Shown piece by piece: positions 33,764 to 42,164 of a stretch of 54,251 nucleotides of DNA (position 1 is the stretch's first letter; the number at the start of each line of letters is the position of its first letter). The position numbers were made by a program, and so were the translations under genes. Below the pieces are notes generated by a model. It was not told where the DNA came from, did not search any database, and saw only the letters and a program-made list of their open reading frames with translations. Source of the stretch: an uncultured Clostridia bacterium. Its GTDB lineage: Bacteria; Bacillota; Clostridia; Christensenellales; Borkfalkiaceae. The DNA lies in assembly GCA_947629485.1 (NCBI GenBank), contig CANRDX010000008.1, forward strand, positions 1 to 54,251, read 5' to 3'.

Positions 33764-35022
33764 ACGAGCGCCTCCCGCAGCCATAGTTCAACGGCATGGA
33801 TCGTGCATGTTGGCTGCAACGCGTGCAGACAGAGCGTGACGGTGCGCCCGCGCAGCGTGTGCAAAAGTTTTCCGTATCCGCCCCCTTGAAGGGCAACCTC
33901 TTCGCCGCCCTCCTCGGTGGCGATCTCCGCCCTGAACGCGCCCTCGCCGCGCACGCGGATCCCCTCGATACGCACGTCCTTTTTTTCGCCGCAGGCGAGC
34001 GTGAAGGAAAGGGAACCCTCCGCCGCGCTCCCGAATCCCCTGCCCGCGAGCAGGCGAAGGCGGGCCTTGCTCCGATACCAGATCCCGCTCTCACCTCCGC
34101 CAATCGCGTCCGCCTCCGCGTCGTCGGTGTAGAAGGTATCCGCCGCGGGATCGTACACGCGGATCCGCGTCTTGCCGTCCGTATCTTCGGCGCGGAAGAA
34201 ATATCTTCCGCCATAAGAAGCGCTCTGCGAGGCGAAGCCGATCCCGAGAGAGGGCTGCGCGAGCGCGATCTTCCCGCCGCGGCACACGCAAAGCCCCCGC
34301 TCCGTGAGGAAGACGACGCTGTCGCCGCATTTTTGCACGCTGCCCGCGAGGATCGTTCCGCAATCGAAGTCCTGCCGCTCGAAACGGTAGTTCAGATCGC
34401 GCGCGTCGGCGGTAAGTTTTAGGATCTCGCGCGTGCGGAACACCATGATCGCGCCGTCGAAGGGAACGAGCGCGAGGATCTCTCCGCCCCCCTCTTCGAG
34501 TTCGATTTTGCCCGCGTTCTTCCCTTCGAGAGAGAAGGTCTGGGGCGAGAGCGGCTCGGAGTAGCGGATCATGCACCCGTTTGCGATGAAGAGCCGCTCG
34601 CGGTGCACGGCGCCGCACGTTCCGCCCGTCGGTTCGAGTTTGGTGAGAAAGGAGCCGTCGAAGCGGAAGAGGGAGGTCTTGCTCATGATGAAAAGGCTGT
34701 GTCCCCCCTCGTTGTCGTGATAGGGCACGGCGCAGAGAATGGGGTTGCCGCGGTCGCCGAAGAGGGTAGCGGTGAGAAGTTCGACGAAGCGCCCGTTCTG
34801 CAAGAAGCCGTAGACGCCCCCGCAAAATTCCGCGAGCATCGTGACGTTCTCGTTCACCGAGGCGCGGTCGGCAGTGTCGTCCGCCGCCGTAAATATCCCG
34901 TCCTCCTCCCGCATCTGCAAGAGGCGCGACGAGAGGACGGCAGACTTATCCTTCAACGTTTTGGGCGTGATGAGAAGGACGTCGCGGCGCACGGAAGGCG
35001 TAACGAAAGTTTTTTCGATCAT
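33760..35022 (-). CDS. Phage structural protein, probable beta-propeller-like head-completion protein, 420 aa
   Basis: The sequence is beta-rich throughout with recurrent blade-like units (GHSLFIMSKTSLFRFDGSF, ERLFIANGCMIRYSEPL, GAIMVFRTREILKLTA, DSVVFLTERGLCVCRGG). A propeller in this position, after portal, capsid and connector, recalls the DNA-stabilisation plug protein gp10 of P22-like phages; this is structural analogy, not a sequence match. The start at 35022 is chosen over an upstream GTG because CGGAGGTG lies just before it and the ATG overlaps the upstream stop by four bases. Confidence 0.65.
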   Translation of the reverse strand: MIEKTFVTPSVRRDVLLITPKTLKDKSAVLSSRLLQMREEDGIFTAADDTADRASVNENVTMLAEFCGGVYGFLQNGRFVELLTATLFGDRGNPILCAVPYHDNEGGHSLFIMSKTSLFRFDGSFLTKLEPTGGTCGAVHRERLFIANGCMIRYSEPLSPQTFSLEGKNAGKIELEEGGGEILALVPFDGAIMVFRTREILKLTADARDLNYRFERQDFDCGTILAGSVQKCGDSVVFLTERGLCVCRGGKIALAQPSLGIGFASQSASYGGRYFFRAEDTDGKTRIRVYDPAADTFYTDDAEADAIGGGESGIWYRSKARLRLLAGRGFGSAAEGSLSFTLACGEKKDVRIEGIRVRGEGAFRAEIATEEGGEEVALQGGGYGKLLHTLRGRTVTLCLHALQPTCTIHAVELWLREALV

Positions 35023-35576
35023 GCCCACCTCCGTGCGCGCAGAGCGAGCCTGTGCCGTACGACGGCCGCCGCCCTGAGCGCTTCGCGATACTTTTTATCG
35101 AATACCGAAGCCTCCGAAAACAGCCCGCGCGCGAGCATAAATTCCGCCGCCACGCCCAAAGAGAGCAGCCGCGCCGAGATCTTCCCCTCGAAATCCGAGG
35201 CGTCGCCGAGCTTTTTCGCCACGGGCGCGAAGGCATACTCCACGATCGCTTCCGAGACCGCTTCGCGAAGCCCGATCGAATCGGTGAGGAGATCAAATCG
35301 GATACCCATGCCCGAAACAGACGTTACGGAAACGATGTTGATCGGGGTATGGGAGAGGCTTGCGTAGGCGATTTCGGAATTGTGCACGGGGAGGCGCTCC
35401 TTTGCCGTTAAGGGGAAGTAATCGAGCGCGACTTCGTTTTCGATCAGATTGAAACAGCGCACCAAAAGCTCCGCCGTCTCCTCCTTCGCCCCTCCGCTTT
35501 CGATCTCCTTTGCAAGCTCGCTCATCCCCGCCATCTCCGCAGCAGCGGAGAGCACTTCCTTCACTTTGATCGGCAT
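35019..35576 (-). CDS. Probable phage head-tail connector/adaptor protein, 185 aa
   Basis: A mainly helical protein (MPIKVKEVLSAAAEMAGM..., VRCFNLIENEVALDYFPL) of the size and position of connector proteins (gp4/gp6 type) encoded right after the major capsid gene. The start is set by a strong GAGGAGGTG six bases before ATG 35576. It lies 14 bases after the capsid gene and overlaps the following gene by four bases. No catalytic motif. Confidence 0.65.
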   Translation of the reverse strand: MPIKVKEVLSAAAEMAGMSELAKEIESGGAKEETAELLVRCFNLIENEVALDYFPLTAKERLPVHNSEIAYASLSHTPINIVSVTSVSGMGIRFDLLTDSIGLREAVSEAIVEYAFAPVAKKLGDASDFEGKISARLLSLGVAAEFMLARGLFSEASVFDKKYREALRAAAVVRHRLALRARRWA

Positions 35577-35590
35577 GGCGCACCTCCTCT

Positions 35591-36754
35591 TTAAGCCTCG
35601 TCGATCCCCGAGAGCATCGCCTGCCCCGCGGGGCGATAGCAGAGAAGTTCGGCGTATTTGACGAGGGTCGCCGTGTACATCGCTCTTCCCGGCGTCTGTT
35701 TGAGCACCTTTCCGTCCTCGCCTTCCAGCCACTGCCAATCGCAGAGCTGATGAAGCCCGAAGTCGTCGGTGTTGAGAAGGTACATCGTATTCTTGGGGCA
35801 GAAGCGATCCGCGACGACGGGAATGCCGTTATACGAGAGGGCGCGGAAGCCGCCTTCAAGCTCCATAGGTTCGAGCTTGCGGTAGGCGGCAAGCGCGTTC
35901 GCAAAGGCGCGGCGCACTCCCCACGAGCAGACGATGAAGTTGATCTTGCTGCCCGAGTGCTCCTCCACTTCGTCGATCGCCTCCTGCAACTTGTTCTCCG
36001 TGAGCGCGCCCACGTCCTTCTTGATGACGGGTTTGAGCCATGCGTTCTCCTCGCGGCTCACGCCGTAGAGGGTGGGCGAATCGCCGAAGATCGCGCCCAA
36101 TCCCGTGATTTCCAGCCCCTTCGAGCGCTGCAACACGATGGTATAGCCCGCGGGCGTGGAGAGGGTGCTCCCCGAGAGGAGGACGGTATTCGCCTCCCTA
36201 TCTACGGAGAGAATGGTGCGGCCCGAGCCCATCGAGCTGCCCTGCGCGTTGTAGATATCCACGACCATGCCCTCGGCGAGGTTGCGCGTTGAGTCCACGG
36301 TGAAGAGCTGGCCGTTTTCGCCGTCCACGCTCTTGATCGTCGCGAGAAGCCCGCTCCCGTCGCCGAAGAGCATTCTTCCGAAGTTGAAGGCGGAGCTTTT
36401 CACAAGCCCGTCCATCTCCTCGTTGAGCAGATCGACGAAGGCGCCCTCCCCGTTCTTGGAGGCGCGGATCGCCTTATCCGAGATCTCGATCACGCCGTAA
36501 AGATTTTTGAGCGTGACGACGAACTGCGCGTACTGGTTGCCGCCCGCGGCGGGAAGCGAACCCGATTCCGTGCCCGCGCCCACGCCGCCGTTGACGCCGT
36601 AGCGCACCGCCTTTCTCACATCCTTGCCCCAGACGTCCGAGGTGGTCTGCCTGATCTTCGCAAGCAGCGGGTTGACGCCCTTATTGAGCTGATCGCTCAC
36701 GGCGCCGAGATAGTAAGATTTGAGTACATTGTCTGCTGTTTCGCATGTTACCAT
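35591..36754 (-). CDS. Phage major capsid protein, 387 aa
   Basis: The start (TCETADNVLKSYYLGAVSDQLN) and the central region (YAQFVVTLKNLYGVIEISDKAIRASK, FNFGRMLFGDGSG, GLGAIFGDSPTLYG) fit HK97-fold coat proteins of clostridial phages that tackle an 'L-T-A/GxIxISDxxI' core. The C-terminal part (FRALSYNGIPVVADRFCPKNTMYLLNT) is characteristic of such coat proteins. It has a very good ribosome site (AAAGGAG). Complete by length. Confidence 0.85.
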   Translation of the reverse strand: MVTCETADNVLKSYYLGAVSDQLNKGVNPLLAKIRQTTSDVWGKDVRKAVRYGVNGGVGAGTESGSLPAAGGNQYAQFVVTLKNLYGVIEISDKAIRASKNGEGAFVDLLNEEMDGLVKSSAFNFGRMLFGDGSGLLATIKSVDGENGQLFTVDSTRNLAEGMVVDIYNAQGSSMGSGRTILSVDREANTVLLSGSTLSTPAGYTIVLQRSKGLEITGLGAIFGDSPTLYGVSREENAWLKPVIKKDVGALTENKLQEAIDEVEEHSGSKINFIVCSWGVRRAFANALAAYRKLEPMELEGGFRALSYNGIPVVADRFCPKNTMYLLNTDDFGLHQLCDWQWLEGEDGKVLKQTPGRAMYTATLVKYAELLCYRPAGQAMLSGIDEA

Positions 36755-36782
36755 AAAAATTTCTCCTTTCTGTTTTCGGCGG

Positions 36783-37148
36783 TCAGGTGCGGCTCTTTAA
36801 GTAGCCCAGCGCGAGTTCGCCCGCTTCCCGAATGGAATTGGGGCGTTTTACGGGCGCCGCCACGCCCGTTCCCGCGCTCGTCATGAGGGGAACGCCTCTC
36901 GGCGGCAGCAGGGCGCCGCCTTGCGCCTCCCCTTCTTCGCTGTCCGTCCGCGGAAGCTCTCCCTGCGCGGACGCTGCATGCGCTGTGCCCGAAATTTGGG
37001 CGACTTGCTCTTCGAGTGCTTTGAGCCGTTGACTGCGGCGGGTAAATTCCGACTCCAACTCCCCGTACGCATGCACGAGGGCATCGACGCTCTTGAATTT
37101 CCCCGCGAGAAGTTCCGCGGGATCCCCGCCCATGTTTTCCTCTTTCAT
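36783..37148 (-). CDS. Phage scaffolding-like protein, 121 aa
   Basis: A short protein with an N-terminal AELLAGKFKSVDALVHAY segment, then a coiled coil (about 28-50), then a Ser/Gly/Pro-rich low-complexity middle and a short helix at the end. This composition, and the position between portal and capsid genes, fit a scaffolding protein. Shorter than most scaffolds, so it may be reduced. Start supported by AAGGAG. Confidence 0.65.
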   Translation of the reverse strand: MKEENMGGDPAELLAGKFKSVDALVHAYGELESEFTRRSQRLKALEEQVAQISGTAHAASAQGELPRTDSEEGEAQGGALLPPRGVPLMTSAGTGVAAPVKRPNSIREAGELALGYLKSRT

Positions 37149-37151
37149 CTC

Positions 37152-38993
37152 TTATTCTCCTTTGCGGCGGTGGGACGCGAGGTGGCGCATGATCCTCTCC
37201 TTTGTCGCCGCGTCGTTTTCCCCGCCCGAGAGCAGGGCGCGAAGATGTTCGGTGCGGTGAAGCGCGTGATCGTCGTATTCGTCCGCCTCTACATCTTCCT
37301 GCGCCAACAGCACGTTCTCCCGCTCCGCCTTCACGATGTGCAGGCGGGAGATATCGCGCGCGTTTTCAAACGAACCGTACCCGAGCGCGTCGAGGATGCG
37401 GTGTCTCACGTCGTCTGAAAGTTTGTCTCCGCTTTGAAGAAGCCCGAGCGAGAAGAGGGTCGTGATCTCCTCCTTGATTTGTTCGGGCGTGCGCTCATAT
37501 CCCGTCTCGAATTCGATATCGTCCGCCGAGATATCGCTCGCGTCGAAATAATGAAGCTCGGTGTTCCCCCCCAGTCCCGTCATTTTGAGCAGCCGTTTGG
37601 AGGCGGCGAACTGCTTGTAGAGGTGCAAGATCTGCTTGCCCGCCTCCTTGACCGCCCGCTCCACGCTCTCGACCGCCTGATGCATGCGGTTGGTATCCTG
37701 ATCGATGAGGAGTTGCAGCCCGACTGCGCTCGTGACGTTGGTGGGATTGGCGGAATTGCGCGAGATCTGGCTCATTCCTGAGACGAGAATGAACTCGTTC
37801 GCGATGCGCTCTTCCTCCTCCTGAAATTCTGCGGGGAGACTGCCGCAATCGAGGAAGGCGGGCGGCGCGGAGCCTTGACGGTAGACGAGCACTTTCCCGG
37901 GATACAGCCCGTCCTCCGCAAGATCTTCCGCGTCCACCGAGCCGTCCTCCACCGCCACAACGCCCGCCGTGAGCCGATTGAGAAATTCGTGCTTGCGGTT
38001 CCTCACGGCGTTGTATGCGCGCTGCAACGGGATCATGCGGTCCACGACGGACGTCCCGAAGAAGGCGCCCGGAAGAGGAATGCACACCTGCCTGATGAAG
38101 GGCAGCGTGCGCTCGCCGCGGTCGCCGTTCTTGTAGGGAAGCGGACCTTCAAAGAGAAGCTCGCCCCCCGCCACGATCTCCAACCGCCCCTCGGGGTGAT
38201 CCCCGTCCGGGCGGGTGTACCGTTCAATCAAGATCTCCCTGTTCTCGAAGGAGGGCGTCATGTTCCCGTCCGCAGGGCGTTTCCAGTTGCTCGCGGAGCT
38301 GTACGGCACCAGCGAGAACTCGCCGATGGTGCGCCCCGCAAGCTCGACGCCGAACTTCTCCCTGATCTCGGAGACGGGCACGGCTTTTGCGTGAATGACG
38401 CTTTTCACCCCACCCATGTCCGAGGCAGTGAGGTCATCGGGATAGATTTCGAAGGGCGACAGCGCGACGATATTCACGTCCCCTTCCCGCAGCGTGTGCC
38501 CGCGTTCGTCCGTTCCGATCACGTTGCCGTCGTCGAAATTCCACACCACCTTATAGAACGCCGTCCCGCAGACTTCCGACCAAAGCGTCGCGCTCGTGAT
38601 CACGCTGTCCAGATCGACGCGGTTTTTCACCGCCTTGATGATATTGGAAGCGAGCCGCGCCGTTTTGAGGTCGGCGTCGGAATCGGAGAACGCGCGCACT
38701 TCGAGCGAGGGGCGCACTTTGGCAAGCCGCGCCATACGCGTATCCACCGTGGGCGCGATGTGGTTGAAGCACCGCCGCGACTGCCAATAGAATTCGGCGC
38801 TCTCCTCCTCGATCTCCCCCGCGGGCGTGATGTCGCAGAATTGATCCCCGCTCAAAAAGTTCATGTTGAGCTGCCAGCCCCGTTCGAGCTGGCGGCGCGC
38901 CTTCTGCCGTTCGAGAAAATCCGCCTGCACCTCTTCGGCGAGCGCCCTTCTTCGGGCTGCCTCCATCCGCTCTTTCAATTCTTGTTCCTTCAT
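37152..38993 (-). CDS. Phage portal protein, 613 aa
   Basis: The N-terminal region (GWQLNMNFLSGDQFCDI, then RRCFNHIAPTVDTRMARLAKVRPSLEVR) and the IPLQRAYNAVRNRKHEFLNRL segment fit portal proteins of the P22-like group. The central NPTNVTSAVGLQLLIDQDTNRM portion is also typical. It forms the dodecameric gate through which terminase packs DNA. Length is in the family range. Its ATG overlaps the upstream gene stop by four bases, and it has a GGAGG site. No frameshift seen. Confidence 0.85.
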   Translation of the reverse strand: MKEQELKERMEAARRRALAEEVQADFLERQKARRQLERGWQLNMNFLSGDQFCDITPAGEIEEESAEFYWQSRRCFNHIAPTVDTRMARLAKVRPSLEVRAFSDSDADLKTARLASNIIKAVKNRVDLDSVITSATLWSEVCGTAFYKVVWNFDDGNVIGTDERGHTLREGDVNIVALSPFEIYPDDLTASDMGGVKSVIHAKAVPVSEIREKFGVELAGRTIGEFSLVPYSSASNWKRPADGNMTPSFENREILIERYTRPDGDHPEGRLEIVAGGELLFEGPLPYKNGDRGERTLPFIRQVCIPLPGAFFGTSVVDRMIPLQRAYNAVRNRKHEFLNRLTAGVVAVEDGSVDAEDLAEDGLYPGKVLVYRQGSAPPAFLDCGSLPAEFQEEEERIANEFILVSGMSQISRNSANPTNVTSAVGLQLLIDQDTNRMHQAVESVERAVKEAGKQILHLYKQFAASKRLLKMTGLGGNTELHYFDASDISADDIEFETGYERTPEQIKEEITTLFSLGLLQSGDKLSDDVRHRILDALGYGSFENARDISRLHIVKAERENVLLAQEDVEADEYDDHALHRTEHLRALLSGGENDAATKERIMRHLASHRRKGE

Positions 38994-39262
38994 GTTTCCT
39001 CCGTATCGTTTTCTTGTCCGAGCGCCTTCAACTCCCCGATGAGCCGTTGGCGCTCGCGTTCGAGTTCTTCATCGGAAAGCGCGGCATAGTCCCTCTCCTC
39101 CAAGAGAAGTTTCACCGCTTTGAGATCGGGCGGGACGTCCTTCCTCGTCTCCTTGCGCTTGACGAGTTTCAGTTCGCCCTCCGACGCCGCGAATTCCTCG
39201 GTCACTTCTTCGAGCGAGTAGCCGAGCGCGACTTTGAGGATCGCCTCCCTTACCTTATCCAT
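38990..39262 (-). CDS. Small phage protein, possibly terminase small-subunit-like, 90 aa
   Basis: The N-terminus (REAILKVALGYSLEEVTEEF) followed by KLVKRKETRKDVPPDLKAVKLLLEE resembles the C-terminal parts of small terminase subunits, which often read 'VPPD..A..FLLK'. The last third is a charged helix. It sits three bases after the terminase large-subunit gene, although small subunits usually come before. No separate helix-turn-helix DNA-binding domain is obvious, so the call is tentative. Confidence 0.55.
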   Translation of the reverse strand: MDKVREAILKVALGYSLEEVTEEFAASEGELKLVKRKETRKDVPPDLKAVKLLLEERDYAALSDEELERERQRLIGELKALGQENDTEET

Positions 39263-39265
39263 CGT

Positions 39266-40690
39266 TCACCTCTTTCGCCTGAGACGGCGGATCCTGCGTT
39301 CCTTATCGAGTTCCAACTCCGTCTTTTCCTGCACGGGGCGGGCGGGGCGCGGGCAGGACATTAAATAGTACCGAAGTTCGTCCATCGCGTGGTCGTCCCT
39401 CTTGACGGGCGCCTCGCCGCTTCCCCAAAAGTAGCCCTTGAATTCGCGGATCATGTTCACGCAGTTTTTGAAAATGTAGAGATCGGGCAGCCCGTTCGTG
39501 CGGGAGAGATACCGCTTCACCTGCGCGATCCCGCCGAACACATCCTTGTTGACGCGCGGATTGACGAGGATATCCCGCTCGTAGAAAAGCTCCGAGACGC
39601 TGCGCGAGGAAGCGAGCGTTTTCGCCTCCGCCGCCGAGTCGATGAGCGCGGAGAGCCTGCCGCGGCTGTCGCGCTTCCAACCGATCTTGTCCGAAATGGC
39701 GTGAATGGCGTCGGCGTGCCCGTCTACGTCCAGCCCCGCGGCGTAGTGCTCGGCGACGACGTAGACGTTTCCGTCGAAGTCCACGGCGTACCAGTGCGCC
39801 GAGAGAGGGTTTTTCAGCCCGGGGTCGATCGCGATCATATCCTGCCATGCGGCGGGCACGTCGAAGGGTTCGATCACATGCACGCTCTCGTCGAATTCGG
39901 GATAGACAAGCCCCTCCCGCGTGCAGAATTTTCCGTATCGGCGCGCCTGTTTTGTCGTCTCGTCGAGGGTGTTTTCCAGCAGCGCGATCTCCTTCTTGGG
40001 GAGAAAGGGGTTGTCCGCCCACTCCATGAACTCGTACCAGATCTGGGGGTCGCCGCGGGGGTTGAGATAGATCTCCTCATAGACGAAGGTCAAGCCTTTG
40101 AGGGGGGTCATGGTGCCGAAGATATCCCCCTCTCTGTCGGCGACGCGCATGCGGCACTCCTCATAGATATCCTTCGGCGGCTCCTCGTCGAACCATACGA
40201 AGTCGAGCGAACTGCCCTGAAAGCGCTCCCTGCCCTGATCGCAGCTCTTGAACCCGATCGTGGAGATCCCGCCGAACACGTTGCGGACGCGGATGAGGTC
40301 GATCACGCCCGCCGCGGGGCAATCCTTTCTTCCGCTCGTCATCACGATGTCCTCGATCCAATCGGGGCGCAGATAGTGCAGGATCTTGCTCTGTGCGACG
40401 TCGCGCTGGACCTGCGCCGTGAGCGAGACCACCCAGCCCGAGACGTTTTTTTTGTTCTTGCGGTACGGGTGCGTCCCGCGGGCAAGCCACACCGCCTCGA
40501 CCGCGCCGCACTCCGTCTTCCCCGAGCGGTTGCCGCCGAATACCCAGCGGTTGCGCTTTTTCGAGCGGTGAAAGGCAAGCTGTTTTTTGTGTTTGACCTT
40601 TCCCGCGTTGTATCTCGCGAGGTGATCGTGCTCGGCGCGCTTTTTTTGCTCCCGCTCGATGGCGGCGATCTTTTGCAGTATTTCGTTCAT
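39266..40690 (-). CDS. Phage terminase large subunit, 474 aa
   Basis: The ATPase has Walker A GGNRSGKT (52-59) and Walker B VWFDEEPP (about 180). The C-terminal RNase H-like nuclease is visible as IAIDPGLKNPLSAHWYAVD and a later SALIDSAAEAK, giving the acidic cluster that cuts DNA. Both domains look intact, so packaging activity is plausible. It drives DNA into the capsid through the portal. It is the first structural gene of the module. No close ribosome site precedes its ATG (the nearest GGG is about 15 bases away), so the start is less certain. Confidence 0.9.
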   Translation of the reverse strand: MNEILQKIAAIEREQKKRAEHDHLARYNAGKVKHKKQLAFHRSKKRNRWVFGGNRSGKTECGAVEAVWLARGTHPYRKNKKNVSGWVVSLTAQVQRDVAQSKILHYLRPDWIEDIVMTSGRKDCPAAGVIDLIRVRNVFGGISTIGFKSCDQGRERFQGSSLDFVWFDEEPPKDIYEECRMRVADREGDIFGTMTPLKGLTFVYEEIYLNPRGDPQIWYEFMEWADNPFLPKKEIALLENTLDETTKQARRYGKFCTREGLVYPEFDESVHVIEPFDVPAAWQDMIAIDPGLKNPLSAHWYAVDFDGNVYVVAEHYAAGLDVDGHADAIHAISDKIGWKRDSRGRLSALIDSAAEAKTLASSRSVSELFYERDILVNPRVNKDVFGGIAQVKRYLSRTNGLPDLYIFKNCVNMIREFKGYFWGSGEAPVKRDDHAMDELRYYLMSCPRPARPVQEKTELELDKERRIRRLRRKR

Positions 40691-40730
40691 AATCGCTAAA
40701 ATTTTCCCTTTCCCGCACCGAAAATTGCGC

Positions 40731-40736
40731 TACTAT
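40731..40736 (+). promoter_or_regulatory. -10-like box directly before the secreted SH3-like protein gene
   Basis: TACTAT overlaps the first in-frame ATG (40735) and lies seven bases before the second (40744). This suggests a leaderless transcript starting at the second ATG. The -35 region is poor. Confidence 0.4.
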
Positions 40737-40743
40737 GGCGCGT

Positions 40744-41454
40744 ATGAAACGTTTTCTTCCGGCAATCATCCTCGCGATCGCTCTGGTCGCGTCCGCCGTC
40801 CCGCTCTCCGCGGCGCCCCTTTCCGCTGCCGCCGCCGATCCGCTGCGCTATGCCGTCGCAGCCGATCCCGACGTATGGTTCTACGAGAGCGAGACGGAGG
40901 AGGGCCGCCTCTTCCTCATCCCCGAGTCGTACTACGTCCGCATCCTTCTCGAAGGCGATACATACACCGCCGTGGAATATCTCGTCAACGATCCGCCCTA
41001 TCGCAAACTCATGGGTTACTGCCGCACCGACGCGCTCACCTTTGTGGATTTCATCCCCGCGCGCCCCTTCCTCCGCAAGCAGATCACCGTCTCCTACACC
41101 ATTCCCGGCGGCGAGACGGCCTTCGAGGACGTGTTCGGCAGCCTCGACCGCGCCTTCGTGTACTACGGCATGCGCTATGAGTACGGGCAGGCATACTGCT
41201 ATGTTCTCGCCGACGGGCAATTCGGCTACATCCCCCTCGACAAGGAGCCTGAATTCGAACGCAACGACGACTATTTGAGCATGACCGAGGCACCCGTGTC
41301 GGGCGAGGGCGAGAGCGGCTCGCAGGGGCTGACCCCCGTGCAGATCGTCGTCATCTGCCTCGCATGCGCGGCGATGGCGGGCATTGCGATCTTTGTGTTG
41401 CGTGCAAAACGGCGCGCCCCCATACCGCCCGACTCCGACCGTTCCGACTTCTGA
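40744..41454 (+). CDS. Secreted, membrane-anchored SH3-like protein, 236 aa
   Basis: A signal peptide (KRFLPAIILAIALVASAVPLS) is followed by an SH3-like region (YAVAADPDVWFYES...YYVRILLE...YRKLMGYCRTDAL, about 35-100), then a second extracytoplasmic part and a C-terminal membrane segment (about 195-218) with an Arg/Lys-rich cytoplasmic tail. The layout is shared with the 830-aa protein encoded at 42165-44657. It is transcribed opposite to the phage module and divergent from terminase (53 bases). Its 3' end overlaps the convergent regulator ORF by 184 bases. Choosing the ATG at 40744 gives a normal signal peptide. The role is unknown; cell-envelope function is likely. Confidence 0.75.
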   Translation: MKRFLPAIILAIALVASAVPLSAAPLSAAAADPLRYAVAADPDVWFYESETEEGRLFLIPESYYVRILLEGDTYTAVEYLVNDPPYRKLMGYCRTDALTFVDFIPARPFLRKQITVSYTIPGGETAFEDVFGSLDRAFVYYGMRYEYGQAYCYVLADGQFGYIPLDKEPEFERNDDYLSMTEAPVSGEGESGSQGLTPVQIVVICLACAAMAGIAIFVLRAKRRAPIPPDSDRSDF

Positions 41455-41951
41455 AACCGCACGCCCGCGACGGTACGCTTCGCGGTGATGCGGTTCTCCT
41501 CTCCCGCCATGATCGCCTGCAAGATGCGCATAAAGGGCGCATATTCGCCGAACGCTTCAAAAAACGCTTTGTCCGTCCATCCGCCCGCGGTGAGCAGGCT
41601 CCCCACCCGCTGCAAGAGCGCGCTCTGACGGCGAAAATAACTGCGCTCCGAATACGGAAGGTCGGCGCCGAAGCGCGCAAGTTCCCTCCTCCTGCGGAAA
41701 TATTTGTATTCGAGCAAAAACCGCTCCTCCTCGGAGAGAGAAGAAAGGATCACGCCGAGCCGCGCGGAAAGCGATTCGAGCCGCTCCGCCAAAACGATCT
41801 CCTCCGCGACCTCTAAGGCGGCGTCGAAGGCGGAAGCGTAGCTGCGGAAGGAAAGCACAGCCTTATTGGACGCGGCGACGCGGGAGGCGTCGGCAAGACC
41901 GCAAAGGTAAGGATAGGCATATAAAATGACCTTTACATACTGTTTTTTCAT
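41271..41951 (-). CDS. ArpU/sigma-like phage late-gene regulator, 226 aa
   Basis: The N-terminal part (KKQYVKVILYAYPYL) is followed by SLSEEERFLLEYKYFRR and YSERSYFRRQSALLQRVG, the sigma-region-4-like pattern of ArpU/RinA-type activators of phage late operons. The conserved part ends near residue 165; the last 60 residues are the antisense of the secreted-protein gene and look like read-through after loss of the original stop. The start (MKKQYVKV) has an AGGT about ten bases upstream. It lies upstream of the terminase gene in the same direction, with a LexA box at its promoter. Probable role: switching on the capsid genes after DNA damage. Confidence 0.7.
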   Translation of the reverse strand: MKKQYVKVILYAYPYLCGLADASRVAASNKAVLSFRSYASAFDAALEVAEEIVLAERLESLSARLGVILSSLSEEERFLLEYKYFRRRRELARFGADLPYSERSYFRRQSALLQRVGSLLTAGGWTDKAFFEAFGEYAPFMRILQAIMAGEENRITAKRTVAGVRFQKSERSESGGMGARRFARNTKIAMPAIAAHARQMTTICTGVSPCEPLSPSPDTGASVMLK

Positions 41952-42030
41952 GGATTTCGACCTACAAACAACGTTTTTTGCGCGAAATGCGCGGACAAAC
42001 TTGCAAAAGCGGGGAAGGGTGGGACATTCA

Positions 42031-42057
42031 CAAACGTTTGTTCGTAATTCCATTCTA
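42031..42057 (-). promoter_or_regulatory. LexA (SOS) box and -10 of the phage regulator
   Basis: On the minus strand CGAACAAACGTTTG (42031-42044) is a full match to the Gram-positive LexA consensus CGAACRNRYGTTYG. It lies just downstream of a -10-like TAGAAT (42052-42057), where bound LexA would block transcription, and 80 bases before the regulator start codon. Confidence 0.75.
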
Positions 42058-42127
42058 TCATGAAATGTTGACAGACGTATGCCGTTATGCCAAAATTTTT
42101 TCGGAAAAGTTTTTTTCTTTGAAAACA

Positions 42128-42156
42128 TTGCGTTTCTCGCGCGCGCATGGTATAAT
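42128..42156 (+). promoter_or_regulatory. Sigma-A promoter of the 830-aa surface protein, leaderless
   Basis: TTGCGT (42128-42133), a 17-base spacer and perfect TATAAT (42151-42156). The start codon is only eight bases past the -10, so transcription should start at or next to the ATG, with no room for a ribosome site. Confidence 0.7.
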
Positions 42157-42164
42157 CAATCTAT

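Larger units (their letters stand above)
33272..42057 (-). mobile_element. Phage-derived head and packaging module with SOS-linked regulator
   Basis: Reading on the minus strand: LexA box, ArpU-like regulator, terminase large subunit, small protein, portal, scaffold-like protein, major capsid protein, connector-like protein, propeller-like protein and an unknown protein, then a terminator. Genes from terminase on are packed with 3-base gaps or 4-base overlaps. No integrase, replication, tail, lysis or att-site repeat is visible, and the base composition matches the host genes. It is either a decayed prophage reduced to its head genes or a domesticated particle. A plus-strand secreted-protein gene (40744-41454) is embedded. 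Confidence 0.8.
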
